Assembly: GCF_000520015.2 (NCBI RefSeq)
Contig: NZ_CP007044.2
Span: forward strand, 2,170,001-2,234,000
Reading direction: 5' to 3'
DNA from: Chania multitudinisentens RB-25
GTDB lineage: Bacteria; Pseudomonadota; Gammaproteobacteria; Enterobacterales; Enterobacteriaceae
Length of the DNA stretch: 64,000 bases
Part shown: positions 1 to 8,249 of the stretch, piece by piece
How the letters are laid out: each line of letters starts with the position of its first letter
Position numbering within the stretch: the first letter of the stretch is position 1
Notes under the pieces: generated by a model
What the model saw: the letters and a program-made list of their open reading frames with translations, nothing else
Databases searched by the model: none
What the model was told of the DNA's origin: nothing
Made by a program: the position numbers and the translations under genes

Positions 1-1
1 A

Positions 2-493
2 TTACTGATTATGGAATTATGTGGGGAAGAAGAATCTGTGTTGGATGGCCTCAGGCTGATTGCACTTTGCCTGGAGCACTGGCCATCAACTTCCATGATT
101 ATTTGTACTGCGCTTGATGATCCTCGGGTGTTGCAACTGCTTACTGCATCAGGGATTAAAGGCCTGGTACTCAAGCAGGAACCCGCCGTTGCGCTGACAC
201 AATGTGTGCAGCAGGTGATTTCTGGCCGCCGCAGTTATAGTCATAAAGTCAGGCAATTATTGTCTAATCAATCCTCTGGTGGAAAAGCACTGACCGCTCG
301 TGAACTGGATGTCTTGTCTTATTTGTTTTCCGGAAAAAGCGTGACTACCGCAGCTTTGATGATGCATCGTGATGTCCGTACTGTGAGTACCCATAAACGC
401 AATGCGATGCACAAATTAGGCTTCCAAAGTGACGGTGAGCTTTATCTGCAAGGTAAATGGATGGCAAAAACTGGCCCGGTATTTGCCCGATAG
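2..493 (+). CDS. RcsB/BglJ-like LuxR-family regulator, 5' end outside window
   Basis: The frame is open from the left edge, so the N-terminus is missing; comparison by eye with the downstream paralogue suggests about 55 residues are lost. What remains is the second half of a receiver-like domain and a C-terminal LuxR/FixJ helix-turn-helix of the RcsB/BglJ kind (LTARELDVLSYLFSGKS, then STHKRNAMHKLG). The position of the RcsB phospho-acceptor Asp reads MEL instead of TDL, so Glu replaces Asp, while the receiver Lys is kept (LVLKQ). Known family members often act as RcsB partners or as phosphorylation-independent activators of surface-structure genes; that role is inferred here. It is the first of three tandem paralogues on the same strand. 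The target genes are not in the window. Confidence 0.8.
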   Translation, partial: LLIMELCGEEESVLDGLRLIALCLEHWPSTSMIICTALDDPRVLQLLTASGIKGLVLKQEPAVALTQCVQQVISGRRSYSHKVRQLLSNQSSGGKALTARELDVLSYLFSGKSVTTAALMMHRDVRTVSTHKRNAMHKLGFQSDGELYLQGKWMAKTGPVFAR

Positions 494-560
494 AATTTAT
501 ACTGACTATATGTACTCATTCCCGGATGGAATGAGCGTGTTATTCGTACAGGAGTAGTGT

Positions 561-1229
561 ATGGACCCTTTATCACAAAAGCCGATCGGCATAGCCCTGA
601 TGGATCGCAGCCCTCTTACTTTGGCTGGTCTGTCATGCTTTATTGGAACGCTGAACGAACCGAGTGAGATTATTGTGCAAGAAACCAGTATGACAGCGGT
701 TTCGGAAGGGTTGTTGTATCAGCCTGTCGATATTCTTATTACCGAATTAAATGGCCTGAATGAAACAACGTCCCAAGGGCGTGAAACATTATTGAGCCTA
801 TGTACACAGCTGCCTACGCTGCGAGTGATTGTTTATACCCGTAATCAGAAAGGGGATGACTTAGGTAAGCTACTTGATGTTACCAATATCAGCGTTATTT
901 CCCGTGGCGATGAATTGCAATTGGTGGGGGAATTTTTCAACCGAGTGTTCAATGGCGAGCGAGTATTAAGCCCATTGATTGGTTCCTACCTGGCCCGTGC
1001 TGATTCTGATGATGTTTCCAGTTTGCATAATCTAACCCGTTGTGAAAATGATGTGCTGACTTCCCTGTTCAATGGGATGAGTCTGCGTGAAATTGCTGAA
1101 TTACAGCACCGTAGTATTAAAACGATCAGCGCACATAAATGTAATGCTATGCGGAAACTGCAGGTTAAGAATGACAGTGAGCTGTTTTCGCTAAGGAAAA
1201 ACATTACCCAACAATTCGCGTGTGATTGA
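561..1229 (+). CDS. RcsB/BglJ-like LuxR-family regulator, degenerate receiver
   Basis: A 222-residue protein with a receiver-like domain (about residues 8-130) and a LuxR-type helix-turn-helix (about 158-210; LTRCENDVLTSLFNGMS, then KTISAHKCNAMRKL). The start is supported by an AGGAG about seven bases upstream. The segment matching the RcsB phosphorylation site reads LITELNG, with Glu in place of Asp, and only one of the two N-terminal acidic-pocket residues remains (LMDRS instead of ADDH). It is therefore unlikely to be controlled by ordinary phosphorelay and may act constitutively or as a heterodimer partner of RcsB, as BglJ does; this is inference. It lies 67 bases after the first paralogue and about 105 bases before the third. 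Confidence 0.82.
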   Translation: MDPLSQKPIGIALMDRSPLTLAGLSCFIGTLNEPSEIIVQETSMTAVSEGLLYQPVDILITELNGLNETTSQGRETLLSLCTQLPTLRVIVYTRNQKGDDLGKLLDVTNISVISRGDELQLVGEFFNRVFNGERVLSPLIGSYLARADSDDVSSLHNLTRCENDVLTSLFNGMSLREIAELQHRSIKTISAHKCNAMRKLQVKNDSELFSLRKNITQQFACD

Positions 1230-1334
1230 CGGTTTGTAAATAGGGGCATGGCATCCTATTGGGCCACCTATAGGTAAGAGTAGTATTAGATGCTAGTGGA
1301 GCATTAGTCCTTGTTCTCATGGAAGAGAATCCTC

Positions 1335-2153
1335 ATGACTTTATATAACCCACCGATTTCACGCGTTGCATTGCTAATTCCTTGCCAAATGTTGACGAGT
1401 GGTATTGAATACCAGCTGAAAGCGCAGGGGGATACCCGGCAGTTTTGGCGAATAGGATCTTTGACCGAAGCACGCTTACGGTTAATGGCGTCCGACATTG
1501 AGATGCTGGTCATTGCCTTCAGCCTGCAACAGGCTGACTGGCAGCAACGGTTGCAATTTATTCGAGCATTACGTCAGACAAAACCCGGTATGCGAATCGT
1601 CGTGATACTGGATGTCTATATCCCCTATTTTCTGCGGCAGTTGTCTGAGTTGAGCGTCAGCGGTATCTTAAGCCAGCATGATTCTCTGACAGATATCAGG
1701 GAAGCTTTTGCGCAAATAGGGCGTGGAGCTCTCTACTACAGTGCCAGAATAGAAAATGCATTGTTGTGTAACTTGAGCAAAACGCCAGATCAGGTAACAT
1801 TGCGCCTGATGGAGTTGAGAGTATTGCAGCACTTGTTGGACGGCGACTCGGTAAAATATACCGCCAAGATGTTGTTCCGCAGTGAGAAAACGGTTATGGC
1901 GCTCAAGGGTAAAGCTATGCACAAGCTGGGCATCACCCATAGCGCTGATCTGGTGGCAATGAAAGAGATGCTGGAACACTTGTATCTGAAGTTGGCCCTG
2001 CATGATGCACCAGAGTATCCAATTAATAATCTCTCGAACCGTATTCGCAGCAATGGTAGAGAAGTAAAAACATTGTTGACATGGTTACCCCCGGTTGAGG
2101 TGAGTCACTTTAGAGGGGGGATAGCCGGTCCTTATCCAGCAAGGAAGGAATAA
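1335..2153 (+). CDS. Third RcsB/BglJ-like LuxR-family regulator
   Basis: The most divergent of the three tandem regulators. I start it at the ATG at 1335, preceded by GGAAGAG at good spacing, rather than at an in-frame TTG 24 bases upstream; this gives 272 residues. The receiver-like half has Ala where RcsB has the phospho-acceptor Asp (LVIAFSLQQ), so phosphorylation there is not possible. The helix-turn-helix (about residues 165-215; TLRLMELRVLQHLLDGDS, then KTVMALKGKAMHKLG) is recognisable but less canonical. About 55 residues follow it, longer than in the other two, rich in Arg and Pro near the end. Only three bases separate it from the next gene, so it probably shares a transcript with the lipoprotein and FKBP genes. 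Confidence 0.75.
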   Translation: MTLYNPPISRVALLIPCQMLTSGIEYQLKAQGDTRQFWRIGSLTEARLRLMASDIEMLVIAFSLQQADWQQRLQFIRALRQTKPGMRIVVILDVYIPYFLRQLSELSVSGILSQHDSLTDIREAFAQIGRGALYYSARIENALLCNLSKTPDQVTLRLMELRVLQHLLDGDSVKYTAKMLFRSEKTVMALKGKAMHKLGITHSADLVAMKEMLEHLYLKLALHDAPEYPINNLSNRIRSNGREVKTLLTWLPPVEVSHFRGGIAGPYPARKE

Positions 2154-2156
2154 AAT

Positions 2157-2606
2157 TTGGAACAGCTTCAGAAAGCCAACGGGCGTGGGCGACTGTTGGT
2201 TGGATTTATCTTCAGTAGCAGCCTGTTATTGGCTGGCTGTGGGAGTAAAAGTACTGCCTCTTCACCACCTAGAGTACAACCGGTCGTTGCTGCTCCTGTT
2301 GCTGTTGAAAAGCCGGTCCAGCCTGTGATTGAAAAACCTGAGGTGAAAGAAAATCGTCTGGGGTTGTGCCAGAGCGAACTTGCCTCATTGAAAATGGTCA
2401 ACCCGAAAGCTTACGCTGCCAGAAAAGCTTATTTCGATAATCTGGTAAGAAATGCTTCGGTTTACAGCGCTGTCCGTGGTGATGTGAACTCATCAACCAA
2501 GGATACTCTGGATGCACTGTATAAATATAAAACTAATCAGGTGTGCGCTGAAATTGAACGCGATGTATTGAATGGATTGATCCGTAAAGGGGAGAGTGTT
2601 AAGTGA
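2157..2606 (+). CDS. Small lipoprotein, function unknown
   Basis: A 149-residue protein starting at TTG, preceded by AAGGAAGGAA. It has a basic N-terminus, a hydrophobic stretch and a lipobox LLAGC, so it is predicted to be processed by Lgt and signal peptidase II (Cys about residue 27). After the Cys comes a low-complexity Pro/Val/Lys linker (about residues 35-65), a usual way to reach away from a membrane, then an alpha-helical C-terminal region with no motif I recognise. Mature residue 2 is Gly, not Asp, so outer-membrane sorting is expected. Its stop overlaps the start of the FKBP gene by four bases (GTGA), which implies translational coupling and a shared job in the envelope. Confidence 0.72.
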   Translation: MEQLQKANGRGRLLVGFIFSSSLLLAGCGSKSTASSPPRVQPVVAAPVAVEKPVQPVIEKPEVKENRLGLCQSELASLKMVNPKAYAARKAYFDNLVRNASVYSAVRGDVNSSTKDTLDALYKYKTNQVCAEIERDVLNGLIRKGESVK

Positions 2607-4363
2607 AGAAGGGTTTAAAGTACGGCTTTTTTCTTACACTGACACTTCCTCTGAGTTGTGCTTTTGGTGTTGATCAGCTGCAAGATGACGTAACCAGTTC
2701 AACGCTTGAGTCGTTAAACGCGATAACCAGCAAAGTGGACGAAGCTCCGGCATTATTATTATTGACGCCTTCTCAGTTGGAAGAGGCAGCTCCCCCTCGC
2801 GAGAAAAAAAGCACGGCTAAGCCGGCCAAGAGCGTGCTGAATCAGCGAGCCAGTGAACCTCAATCTGCCCCGGTTGCAGAACTAAAAGCCCTTCAAGCTA
2901 AGATCAATCAGTTAAATGCTACCCTGAATCAGCGGGATGAAGCGTTGAAACAGCTGCGCCAAACGGCTCAGCAGGATGCGGATGCACGTGCTGAAATTGC
3001 GCAGTTGAAACAAAACCTGCAAGAAAACCTGCAGGCGACGGAACAAATGCAGCAGGATTTAGCGGCGGCTACGGCGATGAAGTCGGAAAATAAGCAGGAT
3101 GCCAGCCGTTTGCAGCAGGCTTTGGATAAAAGCCAACTGCAAAGTTCCGCATTGCAAAAACAGTTGGATACGCTTGCATTATCATTTAAAGATAAAAACA
3201 AAGAAAATCAGGCACTTCAGACACAGCTGAGTGATAGCCGCAAACAAGCTGAAGAAGTCCAAAAATCATTGTCAGTATTAACTGAAAAAGCCAGCGAAAA
3301 AGAACAGAAAGCATCAGTGTTGCAAAAGCAAATGGATGCTCTAACAGTGGCTCAAGCGAGCAAAAACAGCGAGCAGGATGCCCTGGCAGCACAATTAGTG
3401 CAGAGTAAGAAACAGAATGAGGCTGCACAAAAGCAACTTACAGCACTGACGGATAAAACCGCTGAGAAAGAGCGGCAACTGGTTGAGATGAAAAAACAGT
3501 TAGAAACGTTGACTGTATCAGAAAGTGAAAAAAATAAAGGTAATCAAGCGTTGCAGGCTGCTTTGGATGAGAACAGCAAGCAGCGTGAAGCGTTACAAAA
3601 CCAGCTGGTTGCATTGCAGGATCAAGCCGGTGAGAAAATGCAGGAAAACAGTGATCTACAACAGCAGTTATCTGCGTTGCAGAAAACACAGAATGACGCG
3701 ATTGTGAAGCCTAAAACCGAGAGCGAAATTCGTGATTATGCGATTGGTAGTTCTTTGGCGGATGATATGTTGACGCTGTTGAAAGAGAGAGCTGCGCAAG
3801 GGATTACGGTAGATAATCGTCTGGCCTTGGCCGGTGTGCAGGATACATTCGCAGGCAAGATGAAACTGCCGCAGGAGCAGATAAATAAAGCACTACAGGC
3901 CACAGAGGTTGCGTTGGGGGCCAATGAAAAGCAGCGTAAGTTGGAAACTGAAGCCGCAGGCTCGCGTTACACGGCACAATTCAGAAAACAAAAACAGGTG
4001 AAGAAAGAAGCTTCTGGCTATTTCTACCGTATCGACAATGTGGGTAAAGGCAAGATTGATGATGCCAGCATTGTCACTGTGGCTGTAAAAGAAAGTCTAA
4101 CGAATGGTAAGGTAATTAAAGACATGGATGCGGCTGGCACGTCAATCACGCAGCCATTGAATAGTTACCCACCGATGTTTAGATCTGCACTGTCGCAGTT
4201 GCAAAATCATGGCAGTATGACAATGGTAGTACCGCCAACCTTGGCTTACGGTGATAAAGGCCTACTACCCGACATCCCGCCGGGTTCTACGATGGTGTAT
4301 AACGTGAAGATATTAGATGTGGTGGCTCCTGCCGATACTGCTGCTCCTACTTCCGTGAGATAA
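2603..4363 (+). CDS. Exported FKBP-type prolyl isomerase with long coiled coil
   Basis: A 586-residue protein starting at GTG. Residues 1-22 look like a Sec signal peptide (MKKGLKYGFF...LSCAFG). Residues about 90-370 are a charged, Gln-rich coiled coil with no proline, including three tandem 56-residue repeats. Residues about 378-460 fit the FKBP N-terminal dimerisation domain (SEIRDYAIGSSLADDML). Residues about 475-575 fit an FKBP catalytic domain (TLAYGDKG, then IPPGSTMVYNVKILDV). Mip and FkpA have the same last two domains but only a short helical linker, so this is a much extended relative. It is coupled to the lipoprotein gene upstream. A periplasmic folding or assembly role is inferred; several active-site aromatic residues of FKBP look substituted, so catalytic activity is uncertain. 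Confidence 0.8.
   Translation: MKKGLKYGFFLTLTLPLSCAFGVDQLQDDVTSSTLESLNAITSKVDEAPALLLLTPSQLEEAAPPREKKSTAKPAKSVLNQRASEPQSAPVAELKALQAKINQLNATLNQRDEALKQLRQTAQQDADARAEIAQLKQNLQENLQATEQMQQDLAAATAMKSENKQDASRLQQALDKSQLQSSALQKQLDTLALSFKDKNKENQALQTQLSDSRKQAEEVQKSLSVLTEKASEKEQKASVLQKQMDALTVAQASKNSEQDALAAQLVQSKKQNEAAQKQLTALTDKTAEKERQLVEMKKQLETLTVSESEKNKGNQALQAALDENSKQREALQNQLVALQDQAGEKMQENSDLQQQLSALQKTQNDAIVKPKTESEIRDYAIGSSLADDMLTLLKERAAQGITVDNRLALAGVQDTFAGKMKLPQEQINKALQATEVALGANEKQRKLETEAAGSRYTAQFRKQKQVKKEASGYFYRIDNVGKGKIDDASIVTVAVKESLTNGKVIKDMDAAGTSITQPLNSYPPMFRSALSQLQNHGSMTMVVPPTLAYGDKGLLPDIPPGSTMVYNVKILDVVAPADTAAPTSVR
3155..3658 (+). repeat. Three tandem 168-bp coding repeats in the FKBP coiled coil
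   Basis: Residues 185-240, 241-296 and 297-352 of the FKBP protein can be laid over one another without gaps. Each unit is 56 residues, exactly eight heptads, starting QKQLDTL, QKQMDAL and KKQLETL, with matching inner markers such as NQALQTQL / QDALAAQL / NQALQAAL. A partial fourth copy starts QQQLSAL. The units are diverged at DNA level, so the duplication is old, but the strict 56-residue period suggests the rod length can change by whole heptad blocks. Confidence 0.8.
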
Positions 4364-4425
4364 AACGTAATATTGATTAAAACCGAGAGCGCTGAAGCAA
4401 ATTTAGAATAATTCGAGCATTTGAA

Positions 4426-4977
4426 TTAAAGATATATTGCCCGAAAGCGCTCAACGTTGCTTGCAGTATAAATAACCGTGTTCTGGATGTTTCTATGCCC
4501 CAGATAGTCTTGAATTAGCCGCGTATCGACCCCTCTGTCAGCCAAAGCATAGCCACAGGAATGGCGTAACATATGAGGGTGTACCCGGACGCTGATACCG
4601 GCTAATTCTCCATAAGCTTTTATCAAACGATAAAGCTGTTGCCGTGAGATTTGCCCACCATGGCGTGAAAGGAATAACCACGGGCTGTCGGATTCCAGGT
4701 AGCGTGGGCGCTGGGCCAGCCATTTGTTCAAGGCTGAACGTTCGCGAATTTGAATAGGGTGCTGAACGGAAAAGCCATTTTTTAAACGGGAAACATGTAA
4801 ACGATTAGTGGTTAGATCAATATCCTCTAACCGTAATCCACGAAGTTCACTGACGCGTAATCCGTGAATGAAACACATCAGCAGCATGCAACGATCCCGC
4901 CAACCATTAGGCCCATCTGGTATGGCAGAAATCATTTTTTCAATTTCAATATGGCTGAGATATTTGCGTTTTTTCAT
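4426..4977 (-). CDS. FimB/FimE-like tyrosine recombinase
   Basis: A 183-residue protein from the ATG at 4977, which has AGGAAAAG just upstream; an in-frame TTG at 5004 is less likely. It matches the FimB/FimE family of small integrases along its length, including HPHMLRHSCG and RLIQDYLGHRNI. All catalytic residues are visible: Arg41 (GLRVSEL), Lys66, His135-x-x-Arg138, His161 and Tyr170. FimB and FimE invert the fimS promoter element in E. coli type 1 fimbriae; relatives switch other surface operons. It lies convergent to the FKBP gene and next to RcsB-like regulators, a setting that suggests a phase-variable surface locus, but no fimbrial genes lie within the window, so its DNA target is unknown. 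Confidence 0.88.
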   Translation of the reverse strand: MKKRKYLSHIEIEKMISAIPDGPNGWRDRCMLLMCFIHGLRVSELRGLRLEDIDLTTNRLHVSRLKNGFSVQHPIQIRERSALNKWLAQRPRYLESDSPWLFLSRHGGQISRQQLYRLIKAYGELAGISVRVHPHMLRHSCGYALADRGVDTRLIQDYLGHRNIQNTVIYTASNVERFRAIYL

Positions 4978-5575
4978 TTTCTTTTCCTGCGTGACAGAAA
5001 GCAAATATTATCTATGAAGTGTTTATTTAAACATCGAACACTCATTTTCAGCAATTAAAATAAGAATAGTTGAATCTAAGAAATTTCCGTTAAAATTTAC
5101 CCAATGCTAGTGTTTAAGAGGCATTGCGCATTATTAACGTGAAAAAAAATAGTATATCAGCTCATTAATTAACCATTTTTCGTGTTTGCTAATGACATGA
5201 TACTCTGTGATAAACGCAATTTTTAAGCGTTAATAAGTATTTTCTTGGTTTTCCTGCCAGTGGTGCCTTAAATGTGTTATTAGAATACTTGATTTTAGTG
5301 AATGTTTTAATTTCAAGTGAAAATTTTATATTATCGCTAATATTATTTTTCATATTCGACTTTTACCCTCCATTAATCTTCTATTTTTAGCCAATGTGAG
5401 TTTTTGCAAAACTCACAACAGCTTATTTCCACTGTAATATTGCGGGGTTAGATGAAAATATCTGTGGTTGAGAAGGAATTCAGGCCACCCGCAAAACAAA
5501 ATATGATTATTATTGATATCATGCTGTCAGTGATTACAATGCCAGCCATTGTAAAGTTTTAATGTAGGGTTTCTC
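4978..5575. other. AT-rich spacer between recombinase and yojI
   Basis: About 600 bases without a convincing gene. The segment is markedly AT-rich compared with its surroundings, especially 5060-5370, and contains a perfect inverted repeat at 5395-5417. It must hold the promoters of both the recombinase (leftward) and yojI (rightward). I see no second copy of the inverted repeat nearby. Confidence 0.5.
5395..5417. repeat. Perfect 23-bp palindrome upstream of yojI
   Basis: The arms TGTGAGTTTT and AAAACTCACA are exact inverse copies around a 3-base centre (TGC). It lies about 160 bases before yojI. The symmetry suggests an operator for a dimeric regulator or a recombinase half-site pair; the outer TGTGA/TCACA are too far apart for a CRP site. 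Confidence 0.6.
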
Positions 5576-7228
5576 ATGGCGTTGTTACGGGTTGTCTTTC
5601 ACCAGTATCGTTGGTCATTTTTGGCGGTTATGGTATTGACTATGGCCAGTGCCGTGTTGGGTATTGGCATCATTGCCTTTATTAACAAGCAATTGATGGG
5701 AGCAACTGAAGATCCATTGGCTGTATTGCCCCAGTTCATTGGCTTGCTGGCACTGTTAATGGGGGTAACGCTGGGTTCACAACTGGCCTTGACCACGCTG
5801 GGCCACCATTTCGTTTATCGTCTGCGCAGCCAATTGATTAAGCGCATACTGGATACCGATATAGAACGTCTGGAGCAATTGGGTAGTGCTTCGTTGCTGG
5901 CCAGTTTGTCAAGTGATGTGCGTAATATCACCATTGCCTTCGTTCGCCTGCCTGAACTGATTCAGGGGGTGATCCTGACGCTTTGTTCGGCAGTTTATCT
6001 TGGCTGGTTGTCTCCTGCGATGCTGGGTGTAACGGCGGTATGGGTTGCTGTGACCGTTTTTGGTAGTGGGTATCTGGTATCGCGAGTTTACCGGCATCTG
6101 AATAGCGTGCGTGAGGTGGAAGAACGCCTGTATCAACATTACCAGTCGGTCATTGATGGCAGCAAAGAGTTGGCGTTGAATCGCCATCGTGCCAAAAAGC
6201 TGTTCCAGCAAGCGTATCAACCCGATGCCGATGACTATCGTTGCCATATCATTCGTGCCGATACTTTCCATCTGAGTGCCGTTAATTGGTCAAATATCAT
6301 GATGCTGGGTGCTATTGGTTTGGTTTTTTATATGGCGAATAGCTTGGGGTGGGCAGATACCGTAATAGCTGCAACTTATTCACTGACTTTATTGTTTCTA
6401 CGTACTCCACTGTTGCAGGCGGTGGGGGCATTCCCAACGCTGATGAGCGCCGAAGTGGCGTTTCACAAAGTAGAATCACTCAAGCTGGCTGAATATCAAC
6501 AGGCCTTTCCCGTTACTCCGGCTAAAATATGGCAGACGTTGGAACTGCGGGATGTGTTTTTCCGCTATGGTGTTACCGAACAGCAGCAGGGATTTGAGGT
6601 TGGGCCGATTAACCTGACATTACAGCGTGGTGAACAGGTGTTTTTGATCGGTGGTAACGGGAGTGGTAAATCGACTCTGGCGATGCTACTGACTGGGTTA
6701 TATTCCCCTGGCAGCGGGCAAATTCTGCTGGATGGGGTGCCAGTGAGTACGGTAGGCATGGAAAGCTATCGTTGTTTATTCTCGGCCATATTCACTGATT
6801 TCCATCAATTTCATCATCTGTTGGGGCCCGAAGGGGAAGAACCGGAGGCAGAACTGGTGGAAACGTGGCTCCAGCGGCTGAAAATGAAAGACAAACTGGA
6901 GTTTGATGGTTGCCGTGTGGTTAACCCACAGCTTTCACAAGGGCAGCGTAAGCGTCTGGCTTTGTTGCTGGCCATCGCGGAAAAACGGGATATTTTGCTG
7001 TTGGATGAATGGGCCGCAGATCAGGACCCACAATTTCGTCGAATATTTTACCGCGAGTTACTCCCCCAACTGCGTGCCATGGGGAAAACGGTCTTTGCCA
7101 TTAGCCATGATGATCACTACTTTGAACATGCCGATCGTTTATTACAAATGCGTGCTGGGCATCTGGTGGAACTCATAGGCGAAAAACGCCAACGAGCCAG
7201 TAAGGATTCTGTCGCTCAGCTTGGGTAA
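5576..7228 (+). CDS. yojI: YojI-type ABC exporter (cyclic/microcin peptide exporter family)
   Basis: A 550-residue fused permease-ATPase that matches E. coli YojI (about 547 residues) along its length as I recall it. Residues 1-300 form about six membrane segments. The ATPase half has Walker A GGNGSGKST (about residue 360), signature LSQGQRKRLAL (about 454), Walker B DILLLDEWAADQD (about 472) and a switch His in ISHDDHY. DEWA instead of the usual DEAT/DEPT is also found in YojI. YojI exports microcin J25 in E. coli together with TolC; relatives such as PvdE export siderophore peptides. A weak TAGGG precedes the start. No peptide biosynthesis gene lies beside it; the nearest small open frames are downstream at 7740 and 8250. 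Confidence 0.88.
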   Translation: MALLRVVFHQYRWSFLAVMVLTMASAVLGIGIIAFINKQLMGATEDPLAVLPQFIGLLALLMGVTLGSQLALTTLGHHFVYRLRSQLIKRILDTDIERLEQLGSASLLASLSSDVRNITIAFVRLPELIQGVILTLCSAVYLGWLSPAMLGVTAVWVAVTVFGSGYLVSRVYRHLNSVREVEERLYQHYQSVIDGSKELALNRHRAKKLFQQAYQPDADDYRCHIIRADTFHLSAVNWSNIMMLGAIGLVFYMANSLGWADTVIAATYSLTLLFLRTPLLQAVGAFPTLMSAEVAFHKVESLKLAEYQQAFPVTPAKIWQTLELRDVFFRYGVTEQQQGFEVGPINLTLQRGEQVFLIGGNGSGKSTLAMLLTGLYSPGSGQILLDGVPVSTVGMESYRCLFSAIFTDFHQFHHLLGPEGEEPEAELVETWLQRLKMKDKLEFDGCRVVNPQLSQGQRKRLALLLAIAEKRDILLLDEWAADQDPQFRRIFYRELLPQLRAMGKTVFAISHDDHYFEHADRLLQMRAGHLVELIGEKRQRASKDSVAQLG

Positions 7229-7739
7229 TGAATACCATGCCGGAGATTGGGCCTGTGTGGTGAGCTCTCGGGGGTTACAGCACGGATCACTGCGCATTGG
7301 GGCAGCGTTTGAAAAGTAGGGAATAACAGGCTTCGGGTACGTGCGGTTGGTGGGTTCCCACTTTAGGATAGGCATTATTTCTTTAGTGAGTGGCTTTTAT
7401 GCGAGTTTTCTGTATTTTGGATTTGCATTTTGGTGAAAAATTCAGCATTTTATTTCATAAGGTTATGTTTTCGTGCCGTGGCGACATCTTTTGATAATGT
7501 TTCAAATAATTAATTTGTTGAGATTTATCTATAGGAATAAACTACTGAATCGATTGCTTAAAGCTATAAGAAAGATCGCAGCAATTAGTTTATGCTCGGT
7601 CACAGTTTTATTGTCATTATCACGAACGAGCAGAATCGATAGATGAAGAAACCCCGTTTGCTTTGGTATTACACAGAAAGCATTTAGGGGGAGGGTGACT
7701 CAATAACCTATTGAATACAGGGTAGTTAGGGACGGTGCA
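7229..7739. other. Intergenic region after yojI, nothing clear
   Basis: About 510 bases with no supported gene. The first 90 bases are GC-rich and hold a short open stretch in another frame (7193-7319) without a start signal. The rest is AT-rich and probably carries the promoter for the small open frame at 7740. Confidence 0.4.
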
Positions 7740-7916
7740 ATGGATAATAAATCACGTACTTCTAATAGGGATGTGCAGCTGCAACATGAGGCAACACTCC
7801 CACCTGCTTGGCAATTGAATGAATTACAACGCGCCTTCATTGAAGATCTTTGGCAGTCAGAGGTGGGCGGTGGCGAATTGCCTGGCGCAACAGAGCACTT
7901 GGCAACTTCTGATTAG
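7740..7916 (+). CDS. Candidate 58-residue protein, unknown
   Basis: ATG to TAG, 58 residues, acidic and soluble (MDNKSRTSNRDVQLQHEATL, then PPAWQLNELQRAFIEDLW). The middle looks like an amphipathic helix; the ends look disordered. The ribosome binding site is weak (GGGACGG seven bases upstream). It lies alone in a 1.4-kb gap between two ABC exporter genes. I do not recognise a family. The balanced amino-acid use suggests real coding sequence, but an open frame this short could be chance. Confidence 0.45.
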   Translation: MDNKSRTSNRDVQLQHEATLPPAWQLNELQRAFIEDLWQSEVGGGELPGATEHLATSD

Positions 7917-8249
7917 TATGAATGGTATTACTCTGCGAAAGCTCATCATCGTGGCAGAATTCTTTTGAGTCTGGTTCGAATAACACAGGCTTTAGTGCAG
8001 CTGGCGATAGAGCCGCGAGGCTGCACTTTCACTTTGAAAACGCCTAAATCTGTGGTGGTGTAGTTCTAACAAGCACTGTGCCAGCACCGGTAAGTATCCT
8101 TTATTTCCTCTCCCGCCTTTATAACGTCTATCCACTCTGAATGGCCACCTGAACTTGCCTTCTCTGTTAAGTATGGACAAATAACCCGACAAATGAGAGC
8201 AACTACAGTAAACTCATTGTTGATTTGTATAAAATAAAGAGGAATTACC

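Noticed and set aside
5395..5417. CRP site reading of the palindrome
   Set aside because: The TGTGA and TCACA halves are 13 bases apart instead of 6.
7193..7319. Open stretch after yojI in another frame (ends RIGAAFEK)
   Set aside because: No start codon with a ribosome binding site and overlap with the yojI end; too short to call a gene remnant.
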